Assembly (NCBI RefSeq): GCF_016653465.1
Contig: NZ_NHSQ01000085.1
Span: 1-59,885 of the forward strand
Length of the DNA stretch: 59,885 bases
Reading direction: 5' to 3'
From: Thiocystis minor
GTDB lineage: Bacteria; Pseudomonadota; Gammaproteobacteria; Chromatiales; Chromatiaceae
Position 1 is the stretch's first letter. The number at the start of each line of letters is the position of its first letter. A program made the position numbers and the translations under genes. Below the pieces are notes generated by a model that was not told the DNA's origin, did not search any database, and saw nothing but the letters and a program-made list of their open reading frames with translations. This document shows, one piece after another, positions 8,585-19,370 of this stretch.

Positions 8585-8730
8585 TCGGTTGAAAGACGCA
8601 AACTATACCATTCAGGTCAATCGCCTCTAAACCGCATCGACGCCGACGGCCCTGGGCGAATCCCATCTGGCCGATCCCGCGCGACGACACGCCGCGCGAT
8701 GGCCGCGACTTAACAGCCTTGGACGACACG

Positions 8731-9777
8731 ATGACAGAAGACAACCTTTGGCGTCTCCTCCGACCGCTGGCATTCCGGCTGGATCCGGAGCTGGCGCACA
8801 ATCTGACCCTCGACCTGCTGTCGCGCTGGTCGACGCTGTTCGCGGGCAAACTGGATGACGGCGACATCGCCCGCGCCCCGGACCTGGCGGTCGAGGCGAT
8901 GGGACTGCGCTTTCCCAACCCGATCGGGCTGGCCGCCGGACTGGACAAGAACGCGGAAGCGGTGTCGGCCTGGCAGGCGCTGGGCTTCGGTTTCGTCGAG
9001 GTGGGCACGGTCACGGCCCTGCCCCAGCCCGGCAACCCCCGGCCACGGCTGTTTCGCTTGCCGCGGGATAGCGCGATCGTGAACCGGATGGGGTTCAATA
9101 ACGAAGGCGCGGAAGCCATGGGACGGCGGCTGGAACGCCTGCGCGCGCGTGATCTGCTGCAGGTACCGCTCGGCGTCAATCTCGGCAAGTCCAAGGTGAC
9201 GCCACCGGAACAGGCCGCCGCCGATTATCGCCGCAGTTTCGAGCGGCTCGGCGAACTGGCCGATTATGTGGTGGTGAATATTTCGAGCCCGAACACGCCG
9301 GGTCTGCGCGATCTGCAACGGGTCGAGGAGGTCGAGCGAATCGTCGCGGCGATCCAGGGGCCGAATCAGCGCCTGTCCCGCCCGCGCCCGCTGCTGGTCA
9401 AGCTGGCGCCGGACCTGGCCGATACGGACGCCATCGACTGCGCCCGCGCCGCGCTCGGAGCGGGCTGCGCCGGCCTGATTCTGACCAATACCACCATCCG
9501 CTTCGTGGGGCTAGCCAGTGCGACCGATGGGCTCAGCGGCGGACTGTCCGGCCAGCCGCTGCTGGCGCGCAGTACCGAGTTGTTGGGCCGGGTCCGCGCG
9601 GCGCTCGGTCCGGAGCCGGTGCTGATCGGTGTCGGCGGCGTGATGGATCCGGCGGGGGCGGCGGCGAAGCTGGCCGCTGGCGCCAATCTGATTCAAGTAT
9701 ATACGGGGCTGATCTATCGGGGGCCGAGGTTCGCGCGGCAATTGCTGCGCGCATTGGCCGTCAGTCAATCGGGATGA
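8731..9777 (+). CDS. pyrD: Dihydroorotate dehydrogenase (quinone), class 2
   Basis: PyrD oxidises dihydroorotate to orotate in pyrimidine synthesis, uses FMN and passes electrons to the quinone pool at the inner membrane. The 348 residues show the class 2 pattern: an N-terminal helical region ending in LDPELAHNLTLDLLS, then NPIGLAAGLDKNAEA, GFVEVGTVTALPQPGNP, NRMGFNNEGAE, VNISSPNTPGL with the catalytic-serine loop, and a late LIGVGGVMDPAGA. A TTG at 8719 is in frame, but ATG 8731 gives the expected N-terminus. pyrC is elsewhere in this window (48137-49213), so the two genes do not form an operon. A hairpin at 9786-9810 follows. Confidence 0.96.
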   Translation: MTEDNLWRLLRPLAFRLDPELAHNLTLDLLSRWSTLFAGKLDDGDIARAPDLAVEAMGLRFPNPIGLAAGLDKNAEAVSAWQALGFGFVEVGTVTALPQPGNPRPRLFRLPRDSAIVNRMGFNNEGAEAMGRRLERLRARDLLQVPLGVNLGKSKVTPPEQAAADYRRSFERLGELADYVVVNISSPNTPGLRDLQRVEEVERIVAAIQGPNQRLSRPRPLLVKLAPDLADTDAIDCARAALGAGCAGLILTNTTIRFVGLASATDGLSGGLSGQPLLARSTELLGRVRAALGPEPVLIGVGGVMDPAGAAAKLAAGANLIQVYTGLIYRGPRFARQLLRALAVSQSG

Positions 9778-9785
9778 TGGCGATG

Positions 9786-9810
9786 CGTGACGCCGCAAAG
9801 CGGCGTCACG
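9786..9810. terminator. Hairpin between convergent pyrD and GGDEF-EAL genes
   Basis: CGTGACGCCGC and GCGGCGTCACG form an 11-bp perfect stem with an AAA loop, nine bases after the pyrD stop. There is no T-run on either side, so a bidirectional factor-assisted terminator is more likely than a classical intrinsic one. Confidence 0.6.
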
Positions 9811-9877
9811 AGATCTAATCCTGTTCATCCTGTCCATTGACGGCCTCTCGGTGTGGACGAGTTTTTCAGGAAATCGC

Positions 9878-12800
9878 CTAAGACAACGCGGCCGCGAGAT
9901 CCGCGGCCGGCATGGGCCGGCTGAACAGATATCCCTGACCCTCGATGCAACCCTCTTGCAGCAGGAAGTCCACTTGAGCCTGAGTCTCGACTCCCTCGGC
10001 GAGCGTCTCCAGACCGAGGCTGCGGCCGAGCGCAAGGATCGCCCGCACGATGGCGTCGTCGTTGGAATCCTGCGTGAGCTTCTCGACAAAGGAGCGGTCG
10101 ATTTTCAGACGATGCAGCGGCAAACGCTTCAGATAGGCGAGCGACGAGTAGCCCGTGCCGAAGTCGTCCACCGCCAGGGTGACGCCCAGCCCGCGCAAAG
10201 CCGCCAGGGTTTTGATGGCAAGCTCGGCGTTGCGCATGATCATGGACTCGGTGACCTCCAGTTCGAGGCGCTCTGGCGCGACCCCGGTCCGATGCAGGAT
10301 CTCCCGAATCTCGTCCACCAGATCGGCGCGCTCCAGTTCCCGCACCGAGAGATTCACGGCCAGCCGCGGCACATGAAAACCGGCTTGATCCCACACGATC
10401 ATCTGCCGGCAGCTTTCTTCAAGCACCCAGGCGCCCAGCCGGTCGATGAGTCCGATGTCCTCGGCGACCGGAATGAACTGGTTGGGCGGAATCAGACCCA
10501 GCGTGGGATGTTGCCAGCGGCACAGCGCCTCGACCCCGCAGAGTTGCCCATCGGCGAGCGCCAGTTGCGGGTGATAATGCAGAATGAATTCATTACGCAG
10601 CAGCGCGCCGTGCAGATCGTGCTCCAGACGCAACCGCTCGGCGGCGCCCTCGGTCATAACGGACTCGAAGAAACTGAACCCGTTGCGCCCGCCATTCTTG
10701 GCCTGATACATGGCGATATCGGCATGGCGCACCAGGACATCGATCTCCACCCCATCCTGCGGATAGAGACTGATCCCCATGCTGGCGGTCACGAAAAGTT
10801 CATGGCCCTCCACGTTGAACGGCTGGCTGAAGGCCGTCATCAGCCGTTCCGCGAAATTGGCGGCGAAACGCGCGGCGGGAATGTCTTCCAGGATGATGAC
10901 GAATTCATCGCCCCCCAGACGGGCGATGGTGTCGGCCGCCCGCACCTGTTTGGACAGGGTCTCGGCCACCTGTTGCAGGAGTCCATCGCCGATCGAGTGG
11001 CCGAGCGTGTCGTTGACGATCTTGAACCGATCCAGATCCAGAAACAGCAGCCCAACCAGACGCTGATGGCGCGCGGCGCGCTGCAGACACTGTTCCAGAC
11101 GGGCCTGAAACAGACTGCGATTGGGCAGGCCGGTCAGCGGATCGTGGTGGGCCAAATACTCCAGCTTCTCCTCGGAGCGCTTGAGGTGGCTGATATCGCG
11201 GAACACGCCGACGTAATGGGTCAGTTCGCCATTCCCGTCCACCACGGCGCTGATGGTCATGAGTTCCGGATAGATCTGGCCATTTTTGTGACGATTCCAA
11301 AGCTCGCCGCGCCACTGACCGGAGCGGTTCAGTTCGGCCCACATCGCCTGATAGAACTCGGCATCGTGCCGCCCCGAGTTGAGGATGCGCGGCGTGGCGC
11401 CCAGCACCTCCTCCTCGGCGTAGCCGGTGATCTCGGCAAAGGCCCGATTGACGGCCAGGATGCGCTCATCGGGGTCGGTGATGACGACGCCCTCGGCGGT
11501 ATTCTCGAACACCCGCGCCGCCTGACGCAGCGATTTATCGGCGTCCATGCGGGCGGTGATGTCCTGGATCGTCCCCAGGAGCTTGGTGGCCACGCCGTGG
11601 AGCATCACCGGCTCGCAGGCCACCTGCACCCAGAGCGGCCGGTCGCTAGCCGTGACGAGCCGGGCCTGGATATCGAATGGCTGACCCAGCGAGACCGCCA
11701 GGTCCATGACCTTCTGCAGCTTGACGCGATCGCTGGGATGGAAAAATGTCATCCCGCTCTCGAAGGAGGGTGCCCCGTCCGGCTCGACCTCGAAGATTTC
11801 ATAGGTGACGCTGGTCCAGCGCATGGCGTTCGTCACCGGGTCCAATTCCCAGCCGCCGACCTTGGCCATGCGGCCGGTGGCGTTGAGGAAATCCTCGCTG
11901 CGGCGCAGCGCCTCCTCGAAACGTTTGCGCTGGGTGATGTCACGGTTCACCCCGCGTCGCCCCAGATAGCGTCCGTCGTCCGTGACCACCGGATTACAGA
12001 TGTGCTCGATCCAGCGTTCCTGGCCGTCGCGGGCGAAAATGCGGAATTCCACGCTGCCCACATGCTCGACCGTGCTCGACGCCAGCTCCCGACAATGGTT
12101 GACCCAGAGTTCCCGATCCGCCGGATGAATCAGGTGGGTGAAGAGGTCGGGGTCGTCGACAAAGCCTTCGGGAGGATAGCCGGTCAGCTTGAGACAGGCC
12201 GGCGAGACATAGCGATACTGACCGTCCGGACCCAGCCAATACTCCCAGTCCGGACTGTATTGGGCCAGCACCCGATAGCGCTCGCGGCTGTCGCGCAGAC
12301 GTTCCTCGTCGTCATGCCGGTCGAGAAAGACGGCGACATGGGTCGCGACGGCGTTGAGTAACGACCGTTCCTCGGGCAGGAAAATCTCATGCTCCTCGTC
12401 ATCGTCATCGTCGTGCGGTTGCGCGCGATAGACGACCGTGAGATCCCCCTGCCGGCCGCCGGCCAGGGGGATGGGCGCGGTCAGGGACCAGTCGGTCATC
12501 CCGAACCCCTGGGTCTCGAAGCTGGCATGGGGCAGACAAATCCGGGCCTCGGCAAGATCCGAGAACCGCCAGGCGGCAGGCAGGCGCTCGACCACTTGCC
12601 GGATGACCTGCTCCACGGGGGCCTCGACCCGGCTGGTCGCGGCCAGCACGTCATGGAGACAGGCGAGTTCCTTGAGCCGCTCCTTCAAGTCGGCTTCGCT
12701 GCGAAACAGACGTTCGCCGGTCTCGAACAGATCCCGGCGTTGCTGAACCGCCTCGGTGCGGTCGATCACCGCGCAGACGAACTGCGGCGCCTCGTCATCG

Positions 12801-13348
12801 GTCTTGGGCAAGGGGGCGAAATGGAGGTCGCCGATGAACTCGCCCGCGTCGCCGCCGCGAAACCGGACCTCCGGGATGACCACGGTCTGATTCCCTGAGA
12901 GCTTGGACCAGGCGCCGATGACCGCGCCCCGGTCCGCCTCGGCGATCAGCCGCGCGAAAAAATGCTGATGAAAATGGATGTCTCGCAGATTGAACAGCCG
13001 TTGCGCCGCCAGGTTGCTCTCCTTGACCAGACCCGTGCGATCGATCACCAGCTCGGCCACGGGCAGGCCGTTGAAAAACGCCGTGAAGCGATCGAGCGAC
13101 TCCTGGCTGTGACGCTGGCTGTGCAGCAGTTCCTCGTTCTGGATTTCGAGTTCAGCCTGATAGATCCGCAGGTTTTCCACCAGGGCGGCAACCTTGAGGT
13201 CGCTCCCCGCCAGCACCTCGTCGGCGAGGTCGAAGCGCCCCTGTTGCAGCGCGGCCAGCGCGCGCTCGCGCAGTTCCTCGGGGGAGATGTCGATCAGATC
13301 ATGGATGCTGCCCTGCCCCTCCCGCACCCCGGTCTTCTGTCTAATCAT
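9878..13348 (-). CDS. Multi-PAS sensor with GGDEF and EAL domains
   Basis: A 1156-residue cyclic di-GMP signalling protein. Approximate order: N-terminal helical region, PAS (85-210), GAF-like part (235-345), three further PAS domains (355-480, 485-600, 610-725) with typical GYAEEEVLGATPRILNSG and HYVGVFRDIS motifs, GGDEF (735-895, intact GGDEF) and EAL (905-1150, GVEALCRWQHP and DDFGTGYSSLAYLKRLP). Both catalytic motifs look intact, so it could both make and break cyclic di-GMP. No transmembrane segment is seen. Its ATG overlaps the stop of the upstream CheB-CheR gene by eight bases, which suggests translational coupling and one shared pathway. An aspartate-rich run, HDDDDDEEHE, lies in the GAF-like part. 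Confidence 0.95.
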   Translation of the reverse strand: MIRQKTGVREGQGSIHDLIDISPEELRERALAALQQGRFDLADEVLAGSDLKVAALVENLRIYQAELEIQNEELLHSQRHSQESLDRFTAFFNGLPVAELVIDRTGLVKESNLAAQRLFNLRDIHFHQHFFARLIAEADRGAVIGAWSKLSGNQTVVIPEVRFRGGDAGEFIGDLHFAPLPKTDDEAPQFVCAVIDRTEAVQQRRDLFETGERLFRSEADLKERLKELACLHDVLAATSRVEAPVEQVIRQVVERLPAAWRFSDLAEARICLPHASFETQGFGMTDWSLTAPIPLAGGRQGDLTVVYRAQPHDDDDDEEHEIFLPEERSLLNAVATHVAVFLDRHDDEERLRDSRERYRVLAQYSPDWEYWLGPDGQYRYVSPACLKLTGYPPEGFVDDPDLFTHLIHPADRELWVNHCRELASSTVEHVGSVEFRIFARDGQERWIEHICNPVVTDDGRYLGRRGVNRDITQRKRFEEALRRSEDFLNATGRMAKVGGWELDPVTNAMRWTSVTYEIFEVEPDGAPSFESGMTFFHPSDRVKLQKVMDLAVSLGQPFDIQARLVTASDRPLWVQVACEPVMLHGVATKLLGTIQDITARMDADKSLRQAARVFENTAEGVVITDPDERILAVNRAFAEITGYAEEEVLGATPRILNSGRHDAEFYQAMWAELNRSGQWRGELWNRHKNGQIYPELMTISAVVDGNGELTHYVGVFRDISHLKRSEEKLEYLAHHDPLTGLPNRSLFQARLEQCLQRAARHQRLVGLLFLDLDRFKIVNDTLGHSIGDGLLQQVAETLSKQVRAADTIARLGGDEFVIILEDIPAARFAANFAERLMTAFSQPFNVEGHELFVTASMGISLYPQDGVEIDVLVRHADIAMYQAKNGGRNGFSFFESVMTEGAAERLRLEHDLHGALLRNEFILHYHPQLALADGQLCGVEALCRWQHPTLGLIPPNQFIPVAEDIGLIDRLGAWVLEESCRQMIVWDQAGFHVPRLAVNLSVRELERADLVDEIREILHRTGVAPERLELEVTESMIMRNAELAIKTLAALRGLGVTLAVDDFGTGYSSLAYLKRLPLHRLKIDRSFVEKLTQDSNDDAIVRAILALGRSLGLETLAEGVETQAQVDFLLQEGCIEGQGYLFSRPMPAADLAAALS

Positions 13349-16300
13349 GGTTGCCCGTCGACCACTTGCTGATATTGATGTGACTCACGATGACTCCCCC
13401 GCCCGGATGATCGATCGGCGCGACATGCATAATGTACCAACGCTGCTCATCCGGCGAGTGGCAGGGATATTCCAGGGAGAATGCCGTGGTCTTGCCTTCG
13501 AGCACCTGCCGGATGCCGTTCATCGCGTTGCCGGCGGTCGGCTCGTCCACGATTTGGCGCATGTCGCAGACTTCCAGATAGTTTGTCCCAAGTCCCGAGT
13601 ATTGCAGCGTCGGATTGCCGTTGTCCTCCGCAAAAGCGCGCCAGGCACGGTTGACCATGGTGATGACACCCTTGGAATCGAGCACGGCGACATGCTCGGG
13701 CAGCGAGTCCAACACCGCCTGGAGACGTTCCACGTCCCGCAGCGTGGTGATATCCACGAAGGTGGCGACCGCACCGCGCGCCTCGCCGGCGCGCACCGCG
13801 TAGGGATGCACGCGCGCCAGATAGTGCCGTCCGTTGGCGGCGTCGATCTCGCGCTGGAGCATCTCGCCGCTGGCGATGGTGCGATGCAGCTCGGGGAGAA
13901 ATTCCGGATACTGGAGCAGATTGGCGAAGTCGTCGATAGGGCGTCCTAGATCGCCGTCGCGAATCTTGAACAAGGCGGTCGCCTCGGGCGTGAAACGGGT
14001 CAGACGCAGTTGCGAATCCACGAAGACGGTCGCGATCGAGGCGGCCTTGGCCATGCCGTCGAGATCGGCGTTGAGCCGGTTGAGAATCTCGATCTTTTCC
14101 TGATTCTCGGCGTTGACGGTATAGAGTTCCTCGTTGACCGATTGCAGCTCCTCGTTAGAGCTTTGCAGCTCCTCGTTGGAGGCCATGAGTTCCTCGTTGG
14201 TGGCCTGCAACTCTTCGTTGGCGGTTTCCAGTTCCTCGATGGTCGCCTGGAGGCTTTCGCGGGTCGCCGCCAGTTCGCGTTCCAGGGTCTCCAAACGCTG
14301 GGCCGTCTCGCGGTCGAGACTGAGCGTCTCCATCTCGGTCAGGGAGGGCGTGGCGGAACGCCTGCCGCCCGCGGCATCGATCTCGACGGCGACACTCGGC
14401 GCGGTTTCTGTCTCGAAGGACAGCAGCAGGTTGAGCTCGCCGTGCGGCGGGTCGATGGGTCTGGCGACCAGGTGCAGACGCTCGGTGCGGCCCTCATCCA
14501 GCGAGAGTCCGAGCAGGTCGGAGCGCAGCGGCGAGCGATCGCGCGCGGCTTTATAGAGCAGCGCCTTGGCGATGGCCACCAGCGAGCTGGGCAGCAGCTT
14601 CGCCAGATCCAGAGTGGCCGCGCCCTCGCCGATGCGCAGGTAATGCGTCACATCGCCAAACACATGCAGCAGATCGTGACGTTGATTCAGGAGCAGGCTG
14701 GTCGGCGCGTAGCTACGCAGCAGCAGATTCTGCGCGGCATCGATGGCGGCGGCATCGCTGGACACGCCATGGGTGCGGATCCCTGGACGCGGCCGGGCGC
14801 CTGTCACCGAGCTGCGCGAGAGCGACGCGATGGCGGTATCCAGTGGCAGCGCGACATGGCGCAGGATGCGATAGATCTTGTGCTTGGAGCTGACGGCGGT
14901 GAAGTCGGTCTGGAGATTGGCGAGCGTCTCGCTGGGTCCGAGAAAGAGGAAGCCGCCCGGCGCCATGGCGTACTGGAGCCGGCGCAGCGCGCGCTCCTGG
15001 GCCTCGGAGCGGAAATAGATCAGCAGATTGCGGCAGGACACCAGATCCATCCGGGTAAAGGGCGGATCCTCCAGGAGATTGTGCCGGGCAAAGATGATGC
15101 TCTGACGGATCTCGGTCTTGACCACGAAATGGTTGCCGCGCCGCAGAAAGAATTTTTCCAGCCGCTCGGGCGAGATTTCCGCCGTGATCGCCTCGGAAAA
15201 GACGCCAGCACCGCCCGTCTCGACGTTCTGGGGCTCCACGTCGGTCGCGAACAGCTTGAAATTCGGCCAGCGGCGCGCCCGATCGAACGCCTCGGCAAAG
15301 AGGATCGCCAGCGAATAGGCCTCCTCGCCGGTCGCGACCCCCGCCGCCCAGACTCGCAGCGGCTGATTGTCGGCGCGTTCGGCCACGATGGTCTTGACGG
15401 CGGTGTCGGCCAGGATCTCGAACGCCTCGGGGTCGCGGAAGAAGCTCGTGACCGGGATCAGCAGCTCGCGGCGCAGGGTCGCCAGTTCACCCCGATCCGT
15501 GCCCAGCAGTCGCACATAGTTCAGCAGATCCGGCGTCTGGCGCACTTGCATGCGCCGCTCCATCCGGCGCATCACGGTGGCCGGCTTGTATTCGCGGAAA
15601 TTGATCCCGCCGGAATGCTGCAACAGGTGCATGACCTCTTCGTGGGCACCGTCCTGATCGATCTCGGCGGCCAGCACCGGCACCCGGATCTTGACGTGAG
15701 GCAGTTGGTGGATGTGTTCGAGCAGACGGGGTCCGAGTTCTTCCGGCGGGAGGATCGCATCCACCAGACCGGTGGCGATGACGCTGCGCGGCATGCCGTC
15801 GAATTTGGAGGACTCGGGATCCTGAGCAAGCAGGAAGCCGCCGGCATCGTTGATCGCCACCGAGCCGCGGGTGCCGTCGGAGCCGGTTCCGGAGAGGATC
15901 ACGCCGATTCCGCGATTGCCGAACTCCTTGGCCAGCGAGCTGAAGAAATGATCGACGGGCAGGGTCAGGCCGCGCGGATTCTTGGGGCTTAGGCGCAACG
16001 CATTGCCCGAGGCGCTCATCATGCTGGCGGGCGGGATCAGATGCACCCGGTCCGCCTCGATCTTCATGTCATGCTCGACGGTCACCACCGGCATAGCGGT
16101 ATGACGCGACAACAGATTCGCCATCATGCTCTTGTGATCGGGCGAGAGATGCTGGATCACGACATAGGCGGCACCGCTGTTGGCGGGCAGACCTTGAAAA
16201 AAACGCTCCAGTGCGTCCAGTCCGCCCGCCGAGGCTCCGATCGCAACGACATAGCCTTTGAATCGATTCGGGGAGGCGCTCGCCTCCATGCTCTCGGCAA

Positions 16301-16355
16301 CATTCGGGACATTGGACATAGTAATGATCTTTTCGCCTGCTTCGTCATGAGTCAT
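13341..16355 (-). CDS. CheB-CheR-PAS chemosensory fusion protein
   Basis: A 1004-residue fusion. Residues about 33-215 form a CheB methylesterase with catalytic Ser in [13 protein letters not shown], His in VIQHLSPDH and Asp in GTGSDG. Residues about 225-490 form a CheR methyltransferase with SRNLLIYF-like [16 protein letters not shown]-like region follows, then a coiled coil (about 665-755) built from repeated NEELQ-type heptads, and two C-terminal PAS domains. Such fusions are common in multi-PAS signalling proteins and usually have no receptor-adaptation partner nearby. ATAAGG upstream supports ATG 16355. No receiver domain precedes CheB, so control probably comes from the PAS part. The gene overlaps the downstream GGDEF-EAL gene. 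Confidence 0.93.
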   Translation of the reverse strand: MTHDEAGEKIITMSNVPNVAESMEASASPNRFKGYVVAIGASAGGLDALERFFQGLPANSGAAYVVIQHLSPDHKSMMANLLSRHTAMPVVTVEHDMKIEADRVHLIPPASMMSASGNALRLSPKNPRGLTLPVDHFFSSLAKEFGNRGIGVILSGTGSDGTRGSVAINDAGGFLLAQDPESSKFDGMPRSVIATGLVDAILPPEELGPRLLEHIHQLPHVKIRVPVLAAEIDQDGAHEEVMHLLQHSGGINFREYKPATVMRRMERRMQVRQTPDLLNYVRLLGTDRGELATLRRELLIPVTSFFRDPEAFEILADTAVKTIVAERADNQPLRVWAAGVATGEEAYSLAILFAEAFDRARRWPNFKLFATDVEPQNVETGGAGVFSEAITAEISPERLEKFFLRRGNHFVVKTEIRQSIIFARHNLLEDPPFTRMDLVSCRNLLIYFRSEAQERALRRLQYAMAPGGFLFLGPSETLANLQTDFTAVSSKHKIYRILRHVALPLDTAIASLSRSSVTGARPRPGIRTHGVSSDAAAIDAAQNLLLRSYAPTSLLLNQRHDLLHVFGDVTHYLRIGEGAATLDLAKLLPSSLVAIAKALLYKAARDRSPLRSDLLGLSLDEGRTERLHLVARPIDPPHGELNLLLSFETETAPSVAVEIDAAGGRRSATPSLTEMETLSLDRETAQRLETLERELAATRESLQATIEELETANEELQATNEELMASNEELQSSNEELQSVNEELYTVNAENQEKIEILNRLNADLDGMAKAASIATVFVDSQLRLTRFTPEATALFKIRDGDLGRPIDDFANLLQYPEFLPELHRTIASGEMLQREIDAANGRHYLARVHPYAVRAGEARGAVATFVDITTLRDVERLQAVLDSLPEHVAVLDSKGVITMVNRAWRAFAEDNGNPTLQYSGLGTNYLEVCDMRQIVDEPTAGNAMNGIRQVLEGKTTAFSLEYPCHSPDEQRWYIMHVAPIDHPGGGVIVSHINISKWSTGNHD

Positions 16356-16705
16356 GAATGACTGCCTTATGTCGGTTCCGCGCTGGTTTATCCCGTCACC
16401 CGGCCGTCATCGGTCGATCCGACCTGGAGCCAGGCGCTCGTGAAACCGCGGAGGAGTATTCTAACGCCCTCCCTGCCTGTCTTTCAGGTGCGACCGTCGC
16501 CACAGCATTGTGCTGCCGCCAGTTTACCCGTACCACCCCGATCCTGCCGATCGATCTGAAGCAAATTCAACCGCGTTCGGCCTGATCGACGCCCTGTCGA
16601 GCGATCCCCGCCACCCGGGATCAGCCAAGGTCTTACCGCATTCGGCATCCTGCCGAATCAGCTCGCCGCCTTTCTCGCAGGCTCCCGAAACGTCTTGCGA
16701 ATGCC
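16356..16705. other. Gene-free stretch before the CheB-CheR gene
   Basis: About 350 bases without a convincing gene. It should hold the promoter of the CheB-CheR gene (minus strand) and the 3' end region of the CorC-like gene. I see no clear -35/-10, sigma-54 site, RNA or repeat in it. Confidence 0.5.
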
Positions 16706-18040
16706 TCAAAGAGACTCGGCCGAGCGGGGGGCTGACCGATCCAGGGTCACAACCGCTTGCCGCACCCCGCGTCCATACAGACTGCTGACCTTAAAGCTCA
16801 GATCATTCCAGTGGATGCGATCGCCCACCAAGGGCGGCCGGCCGAGTTCGCTCAGGATCAAGCCAGACACGCTGTCGACCTCCGGGTGTTCCAACTCCCG
16901 CCCGATGAGGGTGCCCAGCGTATCCAAACGAACCGTTCCCTGTACCTGATAGCTGTCCGCCCCGACCGGGAGGGCATCGGGGACATCGTCCTCCCCCTCC
17001 TCGATATCCCCGACCGCCTCGGCGCAGATATCCTCCACGGTCAGGATGCCCGCCGTGCCGCCGTGCTCGTCCATCACCACGATCATTTGACTGTGCACTC
17101 GGTCCATCGCGGCGAGCACATCGTCCAGGGTGGCGGTTTCCGGCAGATAGGCGGTTTCCCGAACCATGGTCGGGGCGAGACCCGAACCCTCGCGTAGCGG
17201 TCCGAGCAGATCCTTGATATGAACCGTGCCAATGATGTGATCGAGATCGCCCACGTAGACCGGATAGCGGGTGTGGCGATGCAGGTTCAGGATCTCGCAC
17301 AGCAGGGCGTCGTTCGCGCTGACCGGGATCCCATGCGTGCGCACCCGCGGCACCATCGCCTGCGCGGCCGAAATCTCGCTGAAATCGGCGAGTTCCCGAA
17401 AGATCCGACCGCTTTCCTCGCTGATCAGACCGCTCTGCTGACTCTCGCGCGCGACCGATTCCAGTTCTTCCGGGGCAAGATAATGCGCGGCGTCGCGACC
17501 GCGCTCGAAACCCACCAGACGCAGCAGCAGGTTACCCGTCAGATTGAGCCCCTTCACCAGCGGATACAGCAGCAGCCCGATCCACAGCATGGGCGGAGTC
17601 ACCCACAGGGCGACCCGCATCGCGTGGTTCAGCGCCAGCGCCTTCGGGATCATCTCGCCAAAGACAATATGCAGATAGGTGATGGCCGCGATCGCGAGGA
17701 CGGCGGACAGACCGTGCGCCGTGATCTGCGCGCCAGGGCCGGCGAAACCCGCCAGGATCAGCCCCTGTTCGATAAAGGCGGCGAGTGTGTGTTCGCCATA
17801 CATGCCCAAGCCGAGGCTTGCGAAGGTGATGCCGATCTGCGCGGTCGCGACATAGCGATCGAGGCGGGTCGGGTCGTCGAGGACGGCGACGATGCGTTGC
17901 GCGCGCGGGTCGCCAGACTCCGCGCGCGCCGCCATCGCCGCGCGCGGGGTGCCGATGATGGCGAATTCGGCCGCGACGAACAGCCCGTTGAGCGCGACCA
18001 GAACCAGGATGACCAACAGGACAATCGTGAACTCAATCAT
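16706..18040 (-). CDS. CNNM/CBS/CorC-HlyC membrane protein (second of pair)
   Basis: A 444-residue protein of the CNNM family, linked to magnesium and other cation transport, often annotated as hemolysin. The start at 18040 (MIEFTIVLLVILVLVALNGL) has GGGAG upstream. Residues 1-190 form the DUF21/CNNM transmembrane part with QIGITFASLGLGMYGE and FGEMIPKALAL. Two CBS domains follow (about 215-330, with MVPRVRTHGI and DEHGGTAGILTVEDI), then a C-terminal CorC/HlyC domain (about 350-430). It overlaps the upstream paralogue by eight bases. Tandem CNNM genes may form a heteromeric membrane protein. Confidence 0.92.
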   Translation of the reverse strand: MIEFTIVLLVILVLVALNGLFVAAEFAIIGTPRAAMAARAESGDPRAQRIVAVLDDPTRLDRYVATAQIGITFASLGLGMYGEHTLAAFIEQGLILAGFAGPGAQITAHGLSAVLAIAAITYLHIVFGEMIPKALALNHAMRVALWVTPPMLWIGLLLYPLVKGLNLTGNLLLRLVGFERGRDAAHYLAPEELESVARESQQSGLISEESGRIFRELADFSEISAAQAMVPRVRTHGIPVSANDALLCEILNLHRHTRYPVYVGDLDHIIGTVHIKDLLGPLREGSGLAPTMVRETAYLPETATLDDVLAAMDRVHSQMIVVMDEHGGTAGILTVEDICAEAVGDIEEGEDDVPDALPVGADSYQVQGTVRLDTLGTLIGRELEHPEVDSVSGLILSELGRPPLVGDRIHWNDLSFKVSSLYGRGVRQAVVTLDRSAPRSAESL

Positions 18041-19370
18041 GCGCGTCTCCCGGCGTCCGCGCGGGTCGCGCCAATACTGAGCGAATCGCCGCGCCGTCCA
18101 TGCACTCGATCTCGAAGTCGATGCCGGCCGCGGTGCATTGATCGCCGACCTCCGGGATCGCCTCAAGCTGTTCCAGCAGCCAGCCAGCCAGGGTCTCCGC
18201 CTCGCCGGCATCCCAGGCGGGGGTGCCGAGGCTTTGCGCCCACTCGATCGACTCGTCAATCGGCAACCGACCTGGCAGCCGCCAGCGGCCATCGGGCAGC
18301 GACTCCGGCGCCAGATCGAACGCGGACTTGAACTCGTCGGAGAGTTCGCCAAGCAGTTCGCGGATGATGTCTTCGAGACTGATGAGCCCCTCGATATCCC
18401 CAAACTCGCTGACCGCCAGCGCGATGCGCGCGCGCCGGTCGCGTAACTGCCCGAGCGCGCGGTCGATCGTCAGCCCGCTCGGCAGCGCCAGCAGCGGGCG
18501 CACCAGCGCTGGCAGCGTCGCCGGGTCGCCCCCGCTGGCAATCGTCACCGCCAGATCCTTGACGTGCAGAAAACCGCGCATGTTGTCGAAGTCGCCCTGA
18601 TACACCAGGAGCCGGGTGTAGGGCGAGGCGTCGATCTCCGCCAGCAAGTTCGCCAGCGGCGCGTTCAGGTCCAGGCTGGCAATCTGGCGCCGTGGCACCA
18701 TCAACTGGCGCACCGTATGACGACAGAGTCGCAGCGCCTCGCGCAGACGGGTGCTGTCCTTGGCCTCCAGGAGCCCGCCGTCGCGGCTCTCGCGGATCAG
18801 CAGATCGATTTCATCGGGCGCATGAACATGCCGGTGGCTGGTCTCGGGGTTGACGCCGAACCGCCGCAGCACCAGGTTGCCGCTCCCGTTGAGCAGGCTG
18901 ATGAAGGGTGCATAGAGGATCAGCGACCAGCGCATCGGCAGATAGGTAAAGAGCGCCGTGCCGACCGGATATTGAAGCGCCACCGTCTTGGGGATCAATT
19001 CGCCGAAGATCACCTGGGTCGACGACAGCACCACCAACACGACGGTGGCCGAGAGCGCGTAGGCGCCAAGTGGTTCGAGTCCCCCGTGCGACACCAGGAT
19101 TGCGCCGAGGGCCAGGCCGATGGTCGCCTGTCCGAAGGCGCCGAGCACCAGGCTGGACAGCGTGATGCCGATCTGACAGCCGGCGATATACCGGTCCAGG
19201 CGACCGGAATCGCGCATGATCGGCAGCAGGGACGCAGCTAGGCGGTGACCCTGCGCGGCGAATTGTTCGACGCGGGTCGCCCGCGCGCCGACGATGGCGA
19301 ATTCGGCGGCCACGTAGAGTGCATTGATGAGAATGAGGACGACGACGATCAGAAAGGGCCAGAGGCTCAT
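18033..19370 (-). CDS. CNNM/CBS/CorC-HlyC membrane protein (first of pair)
   Basis: A 445-residue paralogue of the next gene, with the same order: CNNM transmembrane domain (QIGITLSSLVLGAFGQ, FGELIPKTVAL), CBS pair (MVPRRQIASLDL; EFGDIEGLISLEDIIRELLG) and CorC/HlyC C-terminus. It differs in having a less conserved second CBS stretch (SEFGDIEG in place of DEHGGTAG). Its ATG overlaps the TGA of a 52-codon acidic ORF, so it may be translated by coupling. Ion specificity cannot be read from the sequence. Confidence 0.92.
   Translation of the reverse strand: MSLWPFLIVVVLILINALYVAAEFAIVGARATRVEQFAAQGHRLAASLLPIMRDSGRLDRYIAGCQIGITLSSLVLGAFGQATIGLALGAILVSHGGLEPLGAYALSATVVLVVLSSTQVIFGELIPKTVALQYPVGTALFTYLPMRWSLILYAPFISLLNGSGNLVLRRFGVNPETSHRHVHAPDEIDLLIRESRDGGLLEAKDSTRLREALRLCRHTVRQLMVPRRQIASLDLNAPLANLLAEIDASPYTRLLVYQGDFDNMRGFLHVKDLAVTIASGGDPATLPALVRPLLALPSGLTIDRALGQLRDRRARIALAVSEFGDIEGLISLEDIIRELLGELSDEFKSAFDLAPESLPDGRWRLPGRLPIDESIEWAQSLGTPAWDAGEAETLAGWLLEQLEAIPEVGDQCTAAGIDFEIECMDGAAIRSVLARPARTPGDAHD

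Noticed and set aside
8502-9194. Long minus-strand frame extending the cyclotransferase gene upstream
   Set aside because: It runs antisense through pyrD and has Arg/Ser-rich random composition; the enzyme motif begins at 8501.
9851-12361. Very long plus-strand open frame over the GGDEF-EAL gene
   Set aside because: It is the antisense of a well-supported gene, a common effect of high GC content.
14010-15992. Long plus-strand open frame over the CheB-CheR gene
   Set aside because: Antisense to conserved catalytic motifs, with no recognisable domain of its own.
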